Of a stretch of DNA of 64,000 bases, positions 44,003-54,084 are shown piece after piece (the stretch's first letter is position 1; every line of letters starts with the position of its first letter). This DNA is from Polytrichum commune (Eukaryota; Streptophyta; Polytrichopsida; Polytrichales; Polytrichaceae): the NCBI GenBank assembly GCA_950295325.1, contig OX485803.1, positions 33,471,554-33,535,553 on the forward strand. Direction: 5' to 3'. The notes below the pieces were generated by a model. That model had not been told where the DNA came from and did no database searches. It worked only from the letters and a program-made list of their open reading frames with translations. The translations under genes were made by a program, and so were the position numbers.

Positions 44003-44109
44003 ACCGAATGCAAGCTCCTACTCACTCAATGTAGCCCAAGGGCTTAGAAACCCTCAAGGAAGTTAGAAATTGCTAAAACAAAGAAAATGGACTTAATTTA
44101 TCACCCAAT

Positions 44110-44850
44110 GTTCTCCAACACTCAAGTCAGCACCTTTCCTCTCAAGTTAAATGCACAATAACTTCAAAGCACATCAAAGAGCTAATTTTAGCCCTTTAGC
44201 ACTTGAATGTCCTCAATGTAGTGTAGAAATGAACTAAACACTCAAGTCAAGACCTAAATGATCCGATTAGATGCACAAAACTCCAAAACACATCAAAGAG
44301 CTTATCCAAGCCCTTTGGCACTTGAATGTGCTCAATCTAGTATAGAAATGAACCAAACACTCAAGCCAGCACCTAAATGATCCGGTTAGATGCACAAAAC
44401 TCCAAAACACATCAAAGAGCTAGTGTAAGCCCTTTGGCACTTGAATGTCTTCAATGTAATGTAGAAATGAACTAAACACTCAAGTCAGCACCTAAATGAT
44501 CCGGTAAGATGCACAAAACTCCAATAACACATCAAAGAGCTTATCTAAGCCCTTTGGCACTTGAATGTCCTCAATCTAGTGTAGAAATGAACTAAACACT
44601 CAAGTCAACACCTAAATGATCCGGTTAGATGCACAAAACTCCAAAACACGTCAAAGAGCTTATGTAAGCCCTTTGGCACTTGAATGCCCTCAATCTAGTG
44701 TAAAAATGAACTAAACACTCAAATCAGCACCTAAATGATCCGGTTAGATGCAAAAAACTTCAAAACACATCAAATAGCTAATTCTAAGCCCTTTGGCACT
44801 CAAATGGCCTTCAACAACTCAAATACGGATCTGATGTACACTTAAGCATT
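44110..44850 (-). repeat. about 119-bp tandem array in copia A leader, 6 units
   Basis: Units begin at about 44122, 44243, 44361, 44480, 44600 and 44718 (CTCAAGTCAGCACCTAAATG). They occupy the same place as the 120-bp array at 1008-2440 and share short anchors with it (CAAGTCAGCACCT, CCCTTTGGCACTTGAATG versus CCTTTTGGAACTCAAAACAC), but the unit sequences have otherwise diverged. Units within this array are less alike than those of the first array. Confidence 0.92.
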
Positions 44851-45075
44851 CGAAATGGTGTGGACATATACCTAAAGAGATCTAGAATGTAGAAACACTC
44901 CTCTAAGGTCCCTCACGCTGGTCCACTCCTCCAAGAATGCTCTAAGGCGCTCCAAAAACTTCAAGACTCCGCCACAAGCCCTAGAACACCTCTAAAGCAC
45001 CTCCAATCAGATCCGGCCCTCTCAAGCTCTTCCTAAGTCGATCTCCTACCTCTAAAGCAAAGTGGGCCCATAACC

Positions 45076-45268
45076 TATTGGGAAATGAGAGGAAGAAGCA
45101 AAGAGATCAACGTAGGAAGCAAGAACACAATACCCAATGGTTGCATACAATGGAGAGAGAGGATTAGCTCCTCCCCTTATGCCTTTATTTATATGTGTAG
45201 GTTAGGACCAGCCTTGACAACCCATATGGGACAATGTCACCAATGCAACCTAACACTACCTTCCAATA
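45076..45268 (-). repeat. copia A 5' LTR
   Basis: 193 bp, 4 differences from the 3' LTR at 39752-39944. The primer-site region adjoins it at 45075-45058. Confidence 0.95.
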
Positions 45269-45273
45269 ACAAC

Positions 45274-45914
45274 AAGTGTCTAGTTAATTTTGCCTTCTTT
45301 CAATATATACATGGCTTTTGTTGAGCTTCATGGTATTTCAATTGTGGGAATCAAGTGATTTTCTGTTAAAAACAATTATGTAATATATTGTGAGATATTC
45401 CCCACTATATGTAATAAAAAGAAGTTGTTAATGTCATTATGAAGCAAGGCTGGTGGATGAAGGTGTTCAACATGTGCATATCATCTTAGAAAGGTGTGAA
45501 AATATTCTCCAGTCCAATAATCGTGATGCTCAAGCTGATTTACAATGATAGTTTTACAGTGTACACCATCATCCTACTTTGTGAGACAGGGCTCTTTAGC
45601 AAGCTCCTTATAGGCATCATTGTCTTTTGTGGGGGAAGATGTGGTGAGCTTGTGCAATGTAACTTACATAAAAGCTGATTATGTCTGATTTGTGACTTCA
45701 GAAGTGATCACAAGGCTAAACACATGAATGATGAAGGCCATAGCTTGTAGCTGATGACGTGGCAACCAGATTGGCAAATACTCATTCTTGCATAGGTACT
45801 TCCTTGGTGAATGCCAACCACATACACTGCACCCGAGTCGCTCACAAACCCATTCGCCCACATATTTCCCCAAACCTTATTCACTCTAAGCTTATGCCAC
45901 ACATGCACTTAGTA
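45274..45914. other. unassigned sequence with a possible decayed exon
   Basis: Minus strand 45908-45740 reads VWGNMWANGFVSDSGAVYVV followed by GIHQG, protein-like and a little like a beta-propeller blade, but there is no gene context. Otherwise nothing recognised. Confidence 0.3.
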
Positions 45915-46315
45915 CACTAAATATCATATTTAGTGTCATATGGTATTTAATGTCACTAGGGTAACTTTTTGGATGACGCTTCTTATGAACGAGTGAACAA
46001 ATACTATCATGGACGATGGAAGGGTTCATCCATTGGCCAAAACCCTACCTTCTCTTGTCAACAACTTGTGATGAAATATTGTCAAGGATGATTGAAGTTT
46101 GGATGGAAATTTACTTGGTAAATGATAGGAATTGCAACACTATAAATCTATACCCCCCACCCCTCCCAATTTTTTTAAATTAAAATTAATTAATTTTACA
46201 AGGAATGACAAATGATGTTGGGTTAACATTTTGTGTTGGGGACACTATACCACAGTTTGCAGTTAGTATTGAGCAAGACAGTAAGAATTGGTGACAGTAT
46301 ATATGATATTTAGTG
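45915..46315. mobile_element. MITE with CTACACTAAATAT-type ends, longer subtype
   Basis: 401 bp. Left end CACTAAATATCATATTTAGT; right end reverse-complemented CACTAAATATCATATATACT, then GTCACCAATTCTTACTGTC. The right-end inner sequence matches the piece inserted at 51478-51547, not the 35856 copy, so it is a distinct subtype. Confidence 0.65.
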
Positions 46316-47360
46316 TAGTTGCATGAGCAAAGTGTAAGCTAGCAAGGTTTGCGATGTAATGAAAAAGTGAGGGAACGGATAGGGAGAATGTAATGTAATG
46401 TAGTGAAGGTTAGGTTTGTGGTCCAAAGTCCCTTCACTTGACATTTGTGGCACGAGAATGCAAATTAGAGGGGAGAGTGGGTGGCTACTAGGTGGTAATA
46501 ACACAACATAAGTAGGCTGAGCACTGCAGTGAGGCCGGATTTGGTGTGGCCTCGTCCCAGCCTGCCCGAACCCTGGAGGAGCCGAGCCCCACCCACCAGA
46601 CACCCGACAAGTAGGTGCATCACATTCTCGGTGTTTGTTGAGGCCTCACTAGGCTCCAACACCACACCAACTCCACTCTCAAGCGCCCACCGTATTGGTC
46701 GACCCACGCGGTTTTACACTAGGCTCTGGGTCCAAGGTTTTGAACAACCCAAAGTCGCACTAATGTGGCGTTGCTTGCCCCTCACATCTACGTGCTCTCC
46801 ACTTTTATATCTAAATTTGAAGATCTAACCTTCAAGTCCAATGTATGGGGGGAATTAGCTACTAGTTTACAAATGAGCCGGTTTGTTTTCCCAAATTACC
46901 GGTTCAAAATCAAAATCTCTAGGAATGCATTGAACTACATCTTGGAGAATTTCCTACTTTGAGCAAAAATATGAGGAATTACCGAAGCATCTCAATAAGT
47001 AACCAATTGATAATAAAAAACTTAGGTTAGTAACCAAGTTGGCTCAAATATCTCCCCATTCATTGCTTTAAGCTTGAGGTCTAATGTTGAGTCCATAAGT
47101 AAGGTCTGTTAAGAGGCGATTTGGAACCCAAATTTATGGAACTCGGACCCTAACATAAAGCAACCCTCAATTACACATGTGTCATGACTCCTAACCACAA
47201 CTTATAGTGACTATTTTATAGATTCCCAATTCTATGAGAAAAGAGATAAGATTTCATCTCTCATTTCAAATGTATAGACAAGGAATTTTGTGGCCCAATG
47301 GGGTCCTGTACTTACAAAGTGGCAGATGTGCTACCAAGTATATGGGACTAAGTTAGTATG
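46316..47360. other. unassigned intergenic sequence
   Basis: 46500-46780 is G/C-richer than its flanks with short frames on both strands; no domain recognised. The rest is AT-rich. Confidence 0.45.
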
Positions 47361-47373
47361 TTAGCTCACCCAA

Positions 47374-47755
47374 GGCACCACGGGCCTTGGCTTGGTGGTT
47401 AGGGCTCATGGCCCCCAATGAGGAGGTTGTGGGTTCTATTCCCCATGCCGGCGTGGTGCTCACAACTTCAGTCCACCCAACTATGGTGGGGGGTCCTTGG
47501 ACCTTGTTGTATGGGTACCTCAAAGCCCTTTGGGGGGATACCATGTCCGGTATCTTCAAGGCACTAGTGGCTAGCTAGGAACTAGTATAGTGTGTCACTA
47601 TAATGTCCATCCTCGAAAGGGGAGAGTAGTATTGTCCCAATGTCCCCTTGTCCAGTGGGCATCGGGTCATTGGCATTACGAACGGACACTTTATTCACGC
47701 CGGCCCCTTGCTAAAAAGGGACCGGAGTTTCTATCTATCTATCTATCTATCTATC
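47374..47755 (+). mobile_element. tRNA-derived SINE, 382 bp, with (CTAT)n tail
   Basis: The 5' head has an RNA polymerase III A box (TGGCTTGGTGG at 47388) and B box (GGTTCTATTCC at 47432-47442), spaced as in a tRNA gene with a slightly long middle. The 3' end is a (CTAT)n tail of about 25 bases. It is flanked by a perfect 13-bp target duplication TTAGCTCACCCAA (47361-47373 and 47756-47768), as left by LINE-driven insertion. The body (about 47450-47730) is G/C-rich and unrelated to tRNA. The perfect flank repeat indicates a recent insertion. Confidence 0.93.
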
Positions 47756-47768
47756 TTAGCTCACCCAA

Positions 47769-48096
47769 TAATGTAAGAAGATGATTGATTACATATCAAA
47801 AATGAGAGATGGAAACGTTCGTCTGTGTATATTGTAGTGATGACACCTTGAGCTTTCCTTAATAATCCTTGAACATCATGAGATAGTACGATGAAAGAGC
47901 CGACTTCATCTTCATAATGTCATGAAGATGCATAACAACTTATGTTGAGATTGACGACATAGGTGTAAGTTGTAGAAACGAGTGTGAGTACAGTAGTAGT
48001 GTAGCTATGAAGGCGTGAGCGTATAAAATATTGAAGGCTATGATGAGGAAAACTGTAAAGAATGACATTGGCGGAAGTAGGGCGGGGCACCCTTGA
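47769..48096. other. unassigned intergenic sequence
   Basis: AT-rich, no supported frame. Confidence 0.5.
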
Positions 48097-48129
48097 TTGA
48101 TGGCCCACGTGCAGGCGACCCACCCCCGG

Positions 48130-48560
48130 ATTCGGTGGGCTCCTACCTTCCTCCCTTCCTCCCTTCCTGCCTGCCTGCCTGCTGCCTGCCTACCCTACCC
48201 AGCCAGCCAGCCAGCCAGCCAGCCAGCCGCGGGCACAGAGATACCTGCGTGTGAAGTGGGGCGAGGGAGGCCACCTGGAAGCCCAGATTCTGGAGCTGGC
48301 AACGCAGGCAAGGTGGCCTTTTGGCCTCGCTGGCTGCAGGGGTACTTCCTTCCTTCCTTCCTTCCTTACACACCTTCACACCCCGCCCGCCCGCCCGCCG
48401 GAGACGCGCAGAAGTGTGCACTCGGCCTCCTCCTACTCCCGCTTGCGCGCCCTTCAACCATGGCCTCTGCCTTCTAACATACCACCTTACCTTCATTAGC
48501 TTATGACCGCCTCTTTCTCTGCAACCTCCCCCCCCCCTTCTCTCAAGTTGCCTCCACCCG
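48130..48560. promoter_or_regulatory. pyrimidine-rich, G/C-richer region upstream of the host gene
   Basis: Contains (CTTC)n/(CTGC)n at 48148-48190, (CCAG)n at 48197-48228, (CTTC)n at 48345-48366 and (CCGC)n at 48388-48401. Pyrimidine-rich tracts of this kind are common around plant transcription starts. No TATA box is obvious. I infer a promoter from position and composition only. Confidence 0.4.
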
Positions 48561-48599
48561 CATCCCATAGTTTAGCTAGGCGGTAGCCACGCAAACCTG

Positions 48600-49453
48600 G
48601 AAGGAACGAACAACAGGAAGGAAACTCCTTCATCTCTTCTAACGTTGGCTGCGCTTAGCAGTTGGAGCTCTACCTTACCTTCTCTTTCTCACGCTCGCTG
48701 CACCACTGGCTTCAGGGAGTTTCTGTCTTGCTGCTTCATTGGCTTACAGGAGGTTCACATATTAGGGGGAGCTGCTTGGATCAGGGTTCTTGGCTTATTT
48801 CCTTAGCTTCTTTGTTGGAGGTCCACCGTAGCCTGTTTATTACTTCGGGGGATCCCTAACTTCAAATTTCTGGCTTTTCCACTGGACTTCTCCTCTTGTA
48901 GCGGCTGCGGATAATTAAATCGGGGGTCTAATTTCCTTGCTTATCTTGGAGGTGGAATCGCAAGCTTCCAGGGAATTTGGGGTCGGCTTCTTCAGAGCTT
49001 CGGAAAGCATATGAGAATTTGGCATGCACTGCTTCAGAGAGTGTCGATTCAGGCGTTTGATGAGCGTCTATTTGTCAGCTAAGGTCCCTATAGTTCGAGG
49101 TGGACGACGATTTGCTAGTGTGCAGATGGCTTGAATGGTATTTCAAGTGGGACTCTGGTGTTGAAGGATGCCAGATCCTGGATAGAAACACAGAGGATTT
49201 CGATACAAGACTTCTCTTGCGTAAAAGCCGTTTTTTCCGGCCGCTGGACGAGATTTTTTTTTATCAACCTCACACATTTCGTCAGTATTACTTATCCAAA
49301 CATCCGGTTTCTGCATCTAGAACCAGATTACGCTTCTCCGAGAATCACTCTCGTCTCTACCATTTATTTGGCACTCAGCAGCATTATTTTTGCCGTGGAG
49401 AACCGACGTTTGGCAATTTCTCGATTTCGAAGTTCTCCAGTAATATTATAGAG
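48600..49453 (+). other. probable 5' untranslated exon of the host gene
   Basis: Moderate G/C, pyrimidine-rich leader ending at the donor GAG/GTAAGTG (49453/49454). It holds short upstream ORFs, for example ATG at 49126 (three codons) and 49134. The frame that would join the downstream protein is open from 49094 but has no ATG, so translation most likely starts in exon 2. The transcription start is not determined. Confidence 0.5.
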
Positions 49454-49611
49454 GTAAGTGCAGGATGTGATCTGTAGTGTATATTTGAGAGTGTCCTATC
49501 AGGTTATTTACCCTCCTACCAACGGAGGTAATTGATACACTTCTATAGAATAGTGTCTCAGCCGTATCAAGAATTGAAGAAACTTTAATTTCGTGTGATC
49601 GATTGATACAG
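49454..49611 (+). other. GT-AG intron in the host gene leader
   Basis: 158 bp with a strong donor GTAAGT and acceptor GATACAG. AT-rich compared with the exons. It ends 24 bases before the start codon. Confidence 0.7.
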
Positions 49612-49635
49612 GTTCGGATTCCAGCATTCCACCCC

Positions 49636-50079
49636 ATGACCACGCTTGTGAAGTCAAATTACGTGACTCTTAGGCAGCTGTGGAGGACTTTCAGTTTCGT
49701 AAACTTGCGCAACCGGCGAGATACCGAGCTTCTGGACATGACCAGGTCTCGCTCCTTCAGCTCCCACTCCTACACATCCTTGAGAGATGTTGTTGACTCT
49801 GCCTCCCTCCCCGCTCCAAGTAGGCAATGGAACAATCACCTCAACTCCTTTCAGTCTCTTCCCGACGTTCGCCATGTCCACATGAAGAATCCTCTGTTGG
49901 AGAAGGCTGCCAAGGTGTATTTGGCCACTGCCAAGAGCACTGCTTACGAACATCGATCCTCCATGCGTGCTTCTCCCTTCTCTTTCATTAACATGTTCCG
50001 GATTCCATTTCAGACGACACTTCACACCTTATTCGGAGGTGTCTCAGCCTGGTTGAGGCAGTTGTACATAAAGAACTGA
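49636..50079 (+). CDS. small plant protein of unknown function, 147 residues (host gene)
   Basis: ATG at 49636 (context CACCCCATGACC) to TGA at 50077-50079. Sequence: basic start (MTTLVKSNYVTLRQLWRTFS), a Ser-rich stretch with SFSSHSYTSLRDVVDSASLP, then NPLLEKAAKVYLATAKS (about 90-107) and a hydrophobic/aromatic tail (SPFSFINMFRIPFQTTLHTL, SAWLRQLYIKN). The pattern SLRDVV, then NPLLEKAAKVYL, then a basic-aromatic tail resembles small uncharacterised plant proteins with a Ser-rich start and a conserved (K/R)xAAxAYL helix; this is from memory and not certain. No signal peptide or catalytic motif is seen. Codon use and G/C are higher than in the flanks. The intron upstream and the lack of any transposon end nearby favour a real host gene. 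Confidence 0.68.
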   Translation: MTTLVKSNYVTLRQLWRTFSFVNLRNRRDTELLDMTRSRSFSSHSYTSLRDVVDSASLPAPSRQWNNHLNSFQSLPDVRHVHMKNPLLEKAAKVYLATAKSTAYEHRSSMRASPFSFINMFRIPFQTTLHTLFGGVSAWLRQLYIKN

Positions 50080-50977
50080 GGGGCACGAGGTTTGTACAGT
50101 AATCTGTGCTTGTTGCAACAGCTCGGTCGAAGCTCGGAGCTGTGCACTGCGATCACATGTACTCAAGTGCGTCAAGGCTGCCGTTTTGTATGAAGAGTAT
50201 GGGAGCAGCACTTACTTTTAAATCTACAGCAGTTGCTGGATATGGGTGGCAAGATGAAGAGAAGTGAATTGCATTGGTCGAGAGACAATCAAACTGATGT
50301 TGTCTTGGAGAACATCTACAACATATTCCGAACCAAATGCAGGTTGTAAATATGGGTTTTGTTGTGAATCTTGAGATAAGAGAATGCAGAGGCATGCATT
50401 CGTAGAGGTGGCAGTTCCCCGCCTGTACTTGTTTAGGTCAGAAGGCGTGGGGCGTAGTGAGAGATTGACCTTGTTTTTGCCCTGAGGAGCAGAATGTTAC
50501 CGGCATTTGAAATGCGAAGAGAAGACCATTTTGAAGTGGCAAGAACTGATGAAGCCGAAGCTGGCTTACTTACGGATGCTTCATAACTATTACTAGCACA
50601 GATCTTGCATGTAACAGATGGCCATGGTGTCAATAGATGTGAAGACTTAGTTTGGGTTGCACATACTTTGACCTACCACAAGATAGATGATGGCATCATC
50701 TCTTTGAGTGAGAATAGGAGGATACTGGGTTGCAATCAGTGATGCTCAATCAACGTTAGAAGGTATCAGTGATACATAACTAAGTGTTTTCATTGCCACC
50801 ATCTGTGGCTATTCAGTTTGTCTTTTAATCATAAGAAGTGAATTATGTCACTTGAGAAATTGTTTTTGGCATGATGCAAGTATCTTTTGATGTTTGAAAT
50901 TGTCACAAAAATGCCACTTGAGTACACTGATGTTCACTTCTGCAGTGCAATATGAGTTGTCCCCTGGAATAGATTTA
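50080..50977. other. probable 3' untranslated region, then intergenic DNA
   Basis: The first few hundred bases have the same moderate G/C as the gene and no frame, consistent with a 3' UTR; the polyadenylation site is not determined. From about 50800 it becomes AT-rich. Confidence 0.4.
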
Positions 50978-51220
50978 GGGGATTGATAAATCAACTAAAC
51001 ACTGGTTTTAACGACCACAGAGCTGTGTTGCACGGTCACATGACTTGTCAAAATTTGAACCATTCTAGTTGTAAGTTGAATTGTAAAGAATGAGGAAGCA
51101 AAGTTGATACCTTGGTTTCTTCATGTGTGTATGAAAAATCAAATTTTGACATGGCATGTGATTGCACGATGTGTATTTGTGGTCATTTTAACTAACTATG
51201 TGGTTGATTTAACAATCCCC
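50978..51220. mobile_element. foldback MITE, 243 bp, about 85-bp arms
   Basis: Arms: GGGGATTGATAAATCAACTA at the left and, reverse-complemented, GGGGATTGTTAAATCAACCA at the right, continuing as imperfect inverted repeats through GACCACA and CACATG...GTCAAAATTTGA. Flanks TAGATTTA / TAGATTTT are an 8-bp duplication with one mismatch, pointing to hAT. No gene. Confidence 0.85.
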
Positions 51221-51313
51221 TAGATTTTTTTCTGAAATGAATATGAACTTGTTGCATAGTTTAGAAATAAACTTGATCATTTTGATTGAGTGCTTCTAGA
51301 AATAATCAAAATG

Positions 51314-51605
51314 CTACATTGATTATCCTACTTAATGCATGTTATTATTTGAAGTTAAGTAGTGCAATAATGTCTCACTCAAGAGTTCAATTTTTCCTAA
51401 CAAAAGTTTAGTAGATTGTTCGGACACTATAGAACATAAATGACTTTGCTTGGTAAAATATTAGATTCTCACTTAGTACACTAAATATGATAATTAGTGT
51501 CACCAATTCTAATTGTCTTGCTCAATACTAATTTAAAACTGTGGTGTAGTATAGCACTGCGTAACTCCAAATAGTAACATGCACTAATTGGTATAATCAG
51601 CGTAG
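51314..51605. mobile_element. MITE with TGATTAT...TATTTGGAGTT ends, copy 2, carrying an inserted piece
   Basis: Matches 18635-18862 over its length (GTTGTTCGGACA-like block, TTGGTAAAATATTA block, TATAGCACTRCGTAACTCC end). About 51472-51541 is extra relative to copy 1 and starts TAGTACACTAAATATGATAA, an end of the 45915-46315 type, so it is a MITE fragment inside a MITE. Confidence 0.8.
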
Positions 51606-52121
51606 TATCACAACATTTTCACAATCTCTGATTTAAATTTGCTTAATGTCTTGCCCAGAATACATATAGGGATTGTCGCCTTACAGGATTTCTCATAAAT
51701 TCAATGGGAGACCCATGCTCTATTAATCATTTCTCAAGGCACTTCCATCCATACATTTGGATCAACCAGTATGTGCGGATGGAAGTGTCTGGACCAGTGT
51801 CCGGGAAGTTTTTGGGTATATTCAGTCAAGATCCTAGTGATTCTAAATCCAACCAATTACATGTTGACTTCTTCCGGTTTTGCTTTCTTCATTTGAGGTG
51901 TATTCTATAGATTCCTCTCAAATGATGGGTAATTCTCCTGAAGTCTCCAACTTCAACCAGTTATTTCTCAAACTCAACTGGTTCATCTGTAACTAACCGC
52001 CGTGGTTCCCCAAGCAGTGGTTTGGACTTCACCAAAGCATCACAAAACGCCTACATGTTCAATTGGCAACACCTCTCTGCAGGTTGCTCATACTGAATTT
52101 GGAGGGGGCATTATAGCATAC
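51606..52121. other. unassigned intergenic sequence
   Basis: No supported gene. Short frames only. Confidence 0.5.
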
Positions 52122-52124
52122 TTA

Positions 52125-52533
52125 GGGCAAGCCCAGTGACCTTGCACTTGCATCTGCATTTGCGCTTTCTCATCCGCAATGCGGATGCAGATGCAGGATA
52201 TTGTCCCAGTCACCTTGCTATACCCTAAAATTGGATGTAAAATAATACAGGAAGTGCAAAACTCCCTACATTTCGGCGAGATATGTAGGGAGCCTGCTAT
52301 CAACTAAGGACAAACAACTTCATGGCGGCTTTTAACTAAAGACAACTCAATACGGTAGGGCCACAAAAAACTACAAATCATTTTAGAGGAAATTATGATG
52401 AAAGCAATGCGAGGAAATTCTGATGAATGCAAAATGAGTGGAAGTTTTGCCTGGGTTTGCATTTGCATTCTAGATGGAGACCACTTTTCATTCCTGGATG
52501 CAGATGCAGATCCAGGAACGACTAAGCTTGCTC
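52125..52533. mobile_element. Tourist-like (Harbinger) MITE, 409 bp
   Basis: Left end GGGCAAGCCCAGTGACCTTG; right end reverse-complemented GAGCAAGCTTAGTCGTTCCT; both continue into repeated GCATCTGCAT motifs. Flanked by TTA on both sides (52122-52124, 52534-52536). It is not related in sequence to the 3.4-kb Harbinger element at 15181. Confidence 0.82.
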
Positions 52534-52536
52534 TTA

Positions 52537-52983
52537 CAACCTCACCGATTAGCAGTAATCTCAACTTCCTGTATTTATGTCATCTTAAAATTACAGTGAG
52601 CATACATTGAGGCAATCACAATTACTGGTTATTCATACAATAGCTCCAACTAAGTCTATGCCAAGTAACATTCTGATCTATGGCCTGAAGAATGATGATT
52701 CCTACATCTACTTATTTGACGTGAGAAAATTACTGCTTATGACCTTGAACTTGATGCAATGTGGATTTCGTCCTGATATATTTTAATCTGCATTAATGTG
52801 AATTTTTGTATATTATTATGGTTTGCACACAAGTCAAGCAACCATGTTGCAAAGCAAATTGCAAAACTTGTGACAGGAGGATTTCCTCATAATGGGGACT
52901 TTCCCATGACCATAGATAATGTTGGGGGTTGTGGTGCGCCTACGACATTTGCTGTCAAAAGCCAGTTCAATGCAACTTAAGTT
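52537..52983. other. unassigned intergenic sequence
   Basis: AT-rich, short frames, nothing recognised. Confidence 0.5.
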
Positions 52984-54084
52984 TATTGGAACTCAATAGA
53001 ACTAGAGATGAGATTGCACAAACATGTACACATACACAAAGGCATATGAACAATGCTTAAAGTGAAATGGTCTCCTTCACCCCTTGCCTTGCCCTTAATT
53101 GCTCATTTTACCTTGGTTGATACAAACAATATGGGATAACTCACCTCGCACTACGGACCAACCTTGTAGCCTTATTAGAACATTATTCCTTATATTTTTA
53201 CAAATCTATGACTACGAGCAATCTAATGCTCCACCTTCAACACTCCCACTTTGTGAATAATCATAGACTTGTAATGCTATTGACTTTCTCAGTTTCTCAA
53301 CCCTATATAGTGAGGTTCTAACATTGCCCACAAGTTCCTCCATATTATGCCTAATTGCTTCACTCCAACTTAAAGGACCTTCAATTAATGCCGCATTGGC
53401 ACGTTCCTCACTATATTGAGGCAAAATGGGGTTCTTCCACCATTCTCCGAGTGGTCGCTGCTCTCTCATGGGATATCGTTGCTTCTCGCCAAATCCCTCA
53501 ACAATAATGTCATTGTTTACCGGTCCTTCACGTGCCTCTTCAATTGCACCTCTATTATCTTTCACTTCCTCGTTGACATTCACGAATTGTCCACCACATC
53601 AAACAAAGGCGATTTGAAATATTCGTCCAGCACCAGCACCAGCACCACCACCATAGGGCCTTCATTTTTCCCACTTGGAGGCATTTGCAAATCATTTCTA
53701 ATGCTCCCATTGTCTTTCATGAACACAACATTTTTATTTTTACGATTTTCTTTGTTTTCAAACACATCAGCCTACATGCCTTCATACCTTCGCAATATCC
53801 GAGAAACATGCGATTAATTCCTTTTGCATCGAGGTTGCCCCTCTTCTTGTCTGGAACCATTGCAAAAGCAATGCTTCCAAACACATGCATGTGTGCAATG
53901 CAAGGCCTCCTCCCGCTCCGCGTTTCTTCATGTGTAACGGAACGCAAGACCCTTGTCAAACATTGGTTTAGTGGATACTTTGCATTTGCCACCGCTTCCA
54001 CCCAAAGCAATTTTCGAGCTTCGAGAATCAAAGAAAATTGTTTGATTTTTTTCTTCAAGGTGTATTGAGCGGATGTTACCAATT
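52984..54084 (-). mobile_element. copia B fossil, 3' part (integrase end, linker, 3' LTR)
   Basis: Minus strand. From high to low: the end of the integrase region (54070-53720, LLWVEAVANAKYPLNQCLTR, HMHVFGSIAFAMVPDKK, LFLGYCEGMKA-like), the linker before reverse transcriptase (53700-53260, RPLGEWWKNP), a polypurine tract (AAAGTGGGAG) and the LTR at 52984-53242 (259 bp, TGTTGAAGG...CCAATA). Broken; no reverse transcriptase. It meets plus-strand copia B sequence at about 54085. Confidence 0.82.

Larger units (their letters stand above)
39752..45268 (-). mobile_element. Ty1/copia family A retrotransposon, nearly whole
   Basis: 5517 bp, minus strand, flanked by a perfect 5-bp target duplication ACAAC (39747-39751 and 45269-45273). 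LTRs at 39752-39944 and 45076-45268, 193 bp each, differ at 4 positions (about 98% identical), so the insertion is fairly young. Ends are TATTGG...CCAATA, a TA...TA type, not the usual TG...CA. A polypurine tract (AAAGTGGGAG) adjoins the 3' LTR. The primer-site region below the 5' LTR (GGTTATGGGCCCAC) does not match initiator tRNA-Met. A repeat-filled leader precedes one long gag-pol frame. It looks close to whole, with about one or two breaks in the coding region. Confidence 0.96.

Noticed and set aside
46500-46780. Possible second SINE or tRNA gene (TTCAAAACC box on minus strand)
   Set aside because: No matching A box at the right distance and no target duplication.
48130-48570. Overlapping 126- and 141-codon frames on both strands
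   Set aside because: Produced by CTTC, CCAG and CCGC simple repeats; no protein-like composition.
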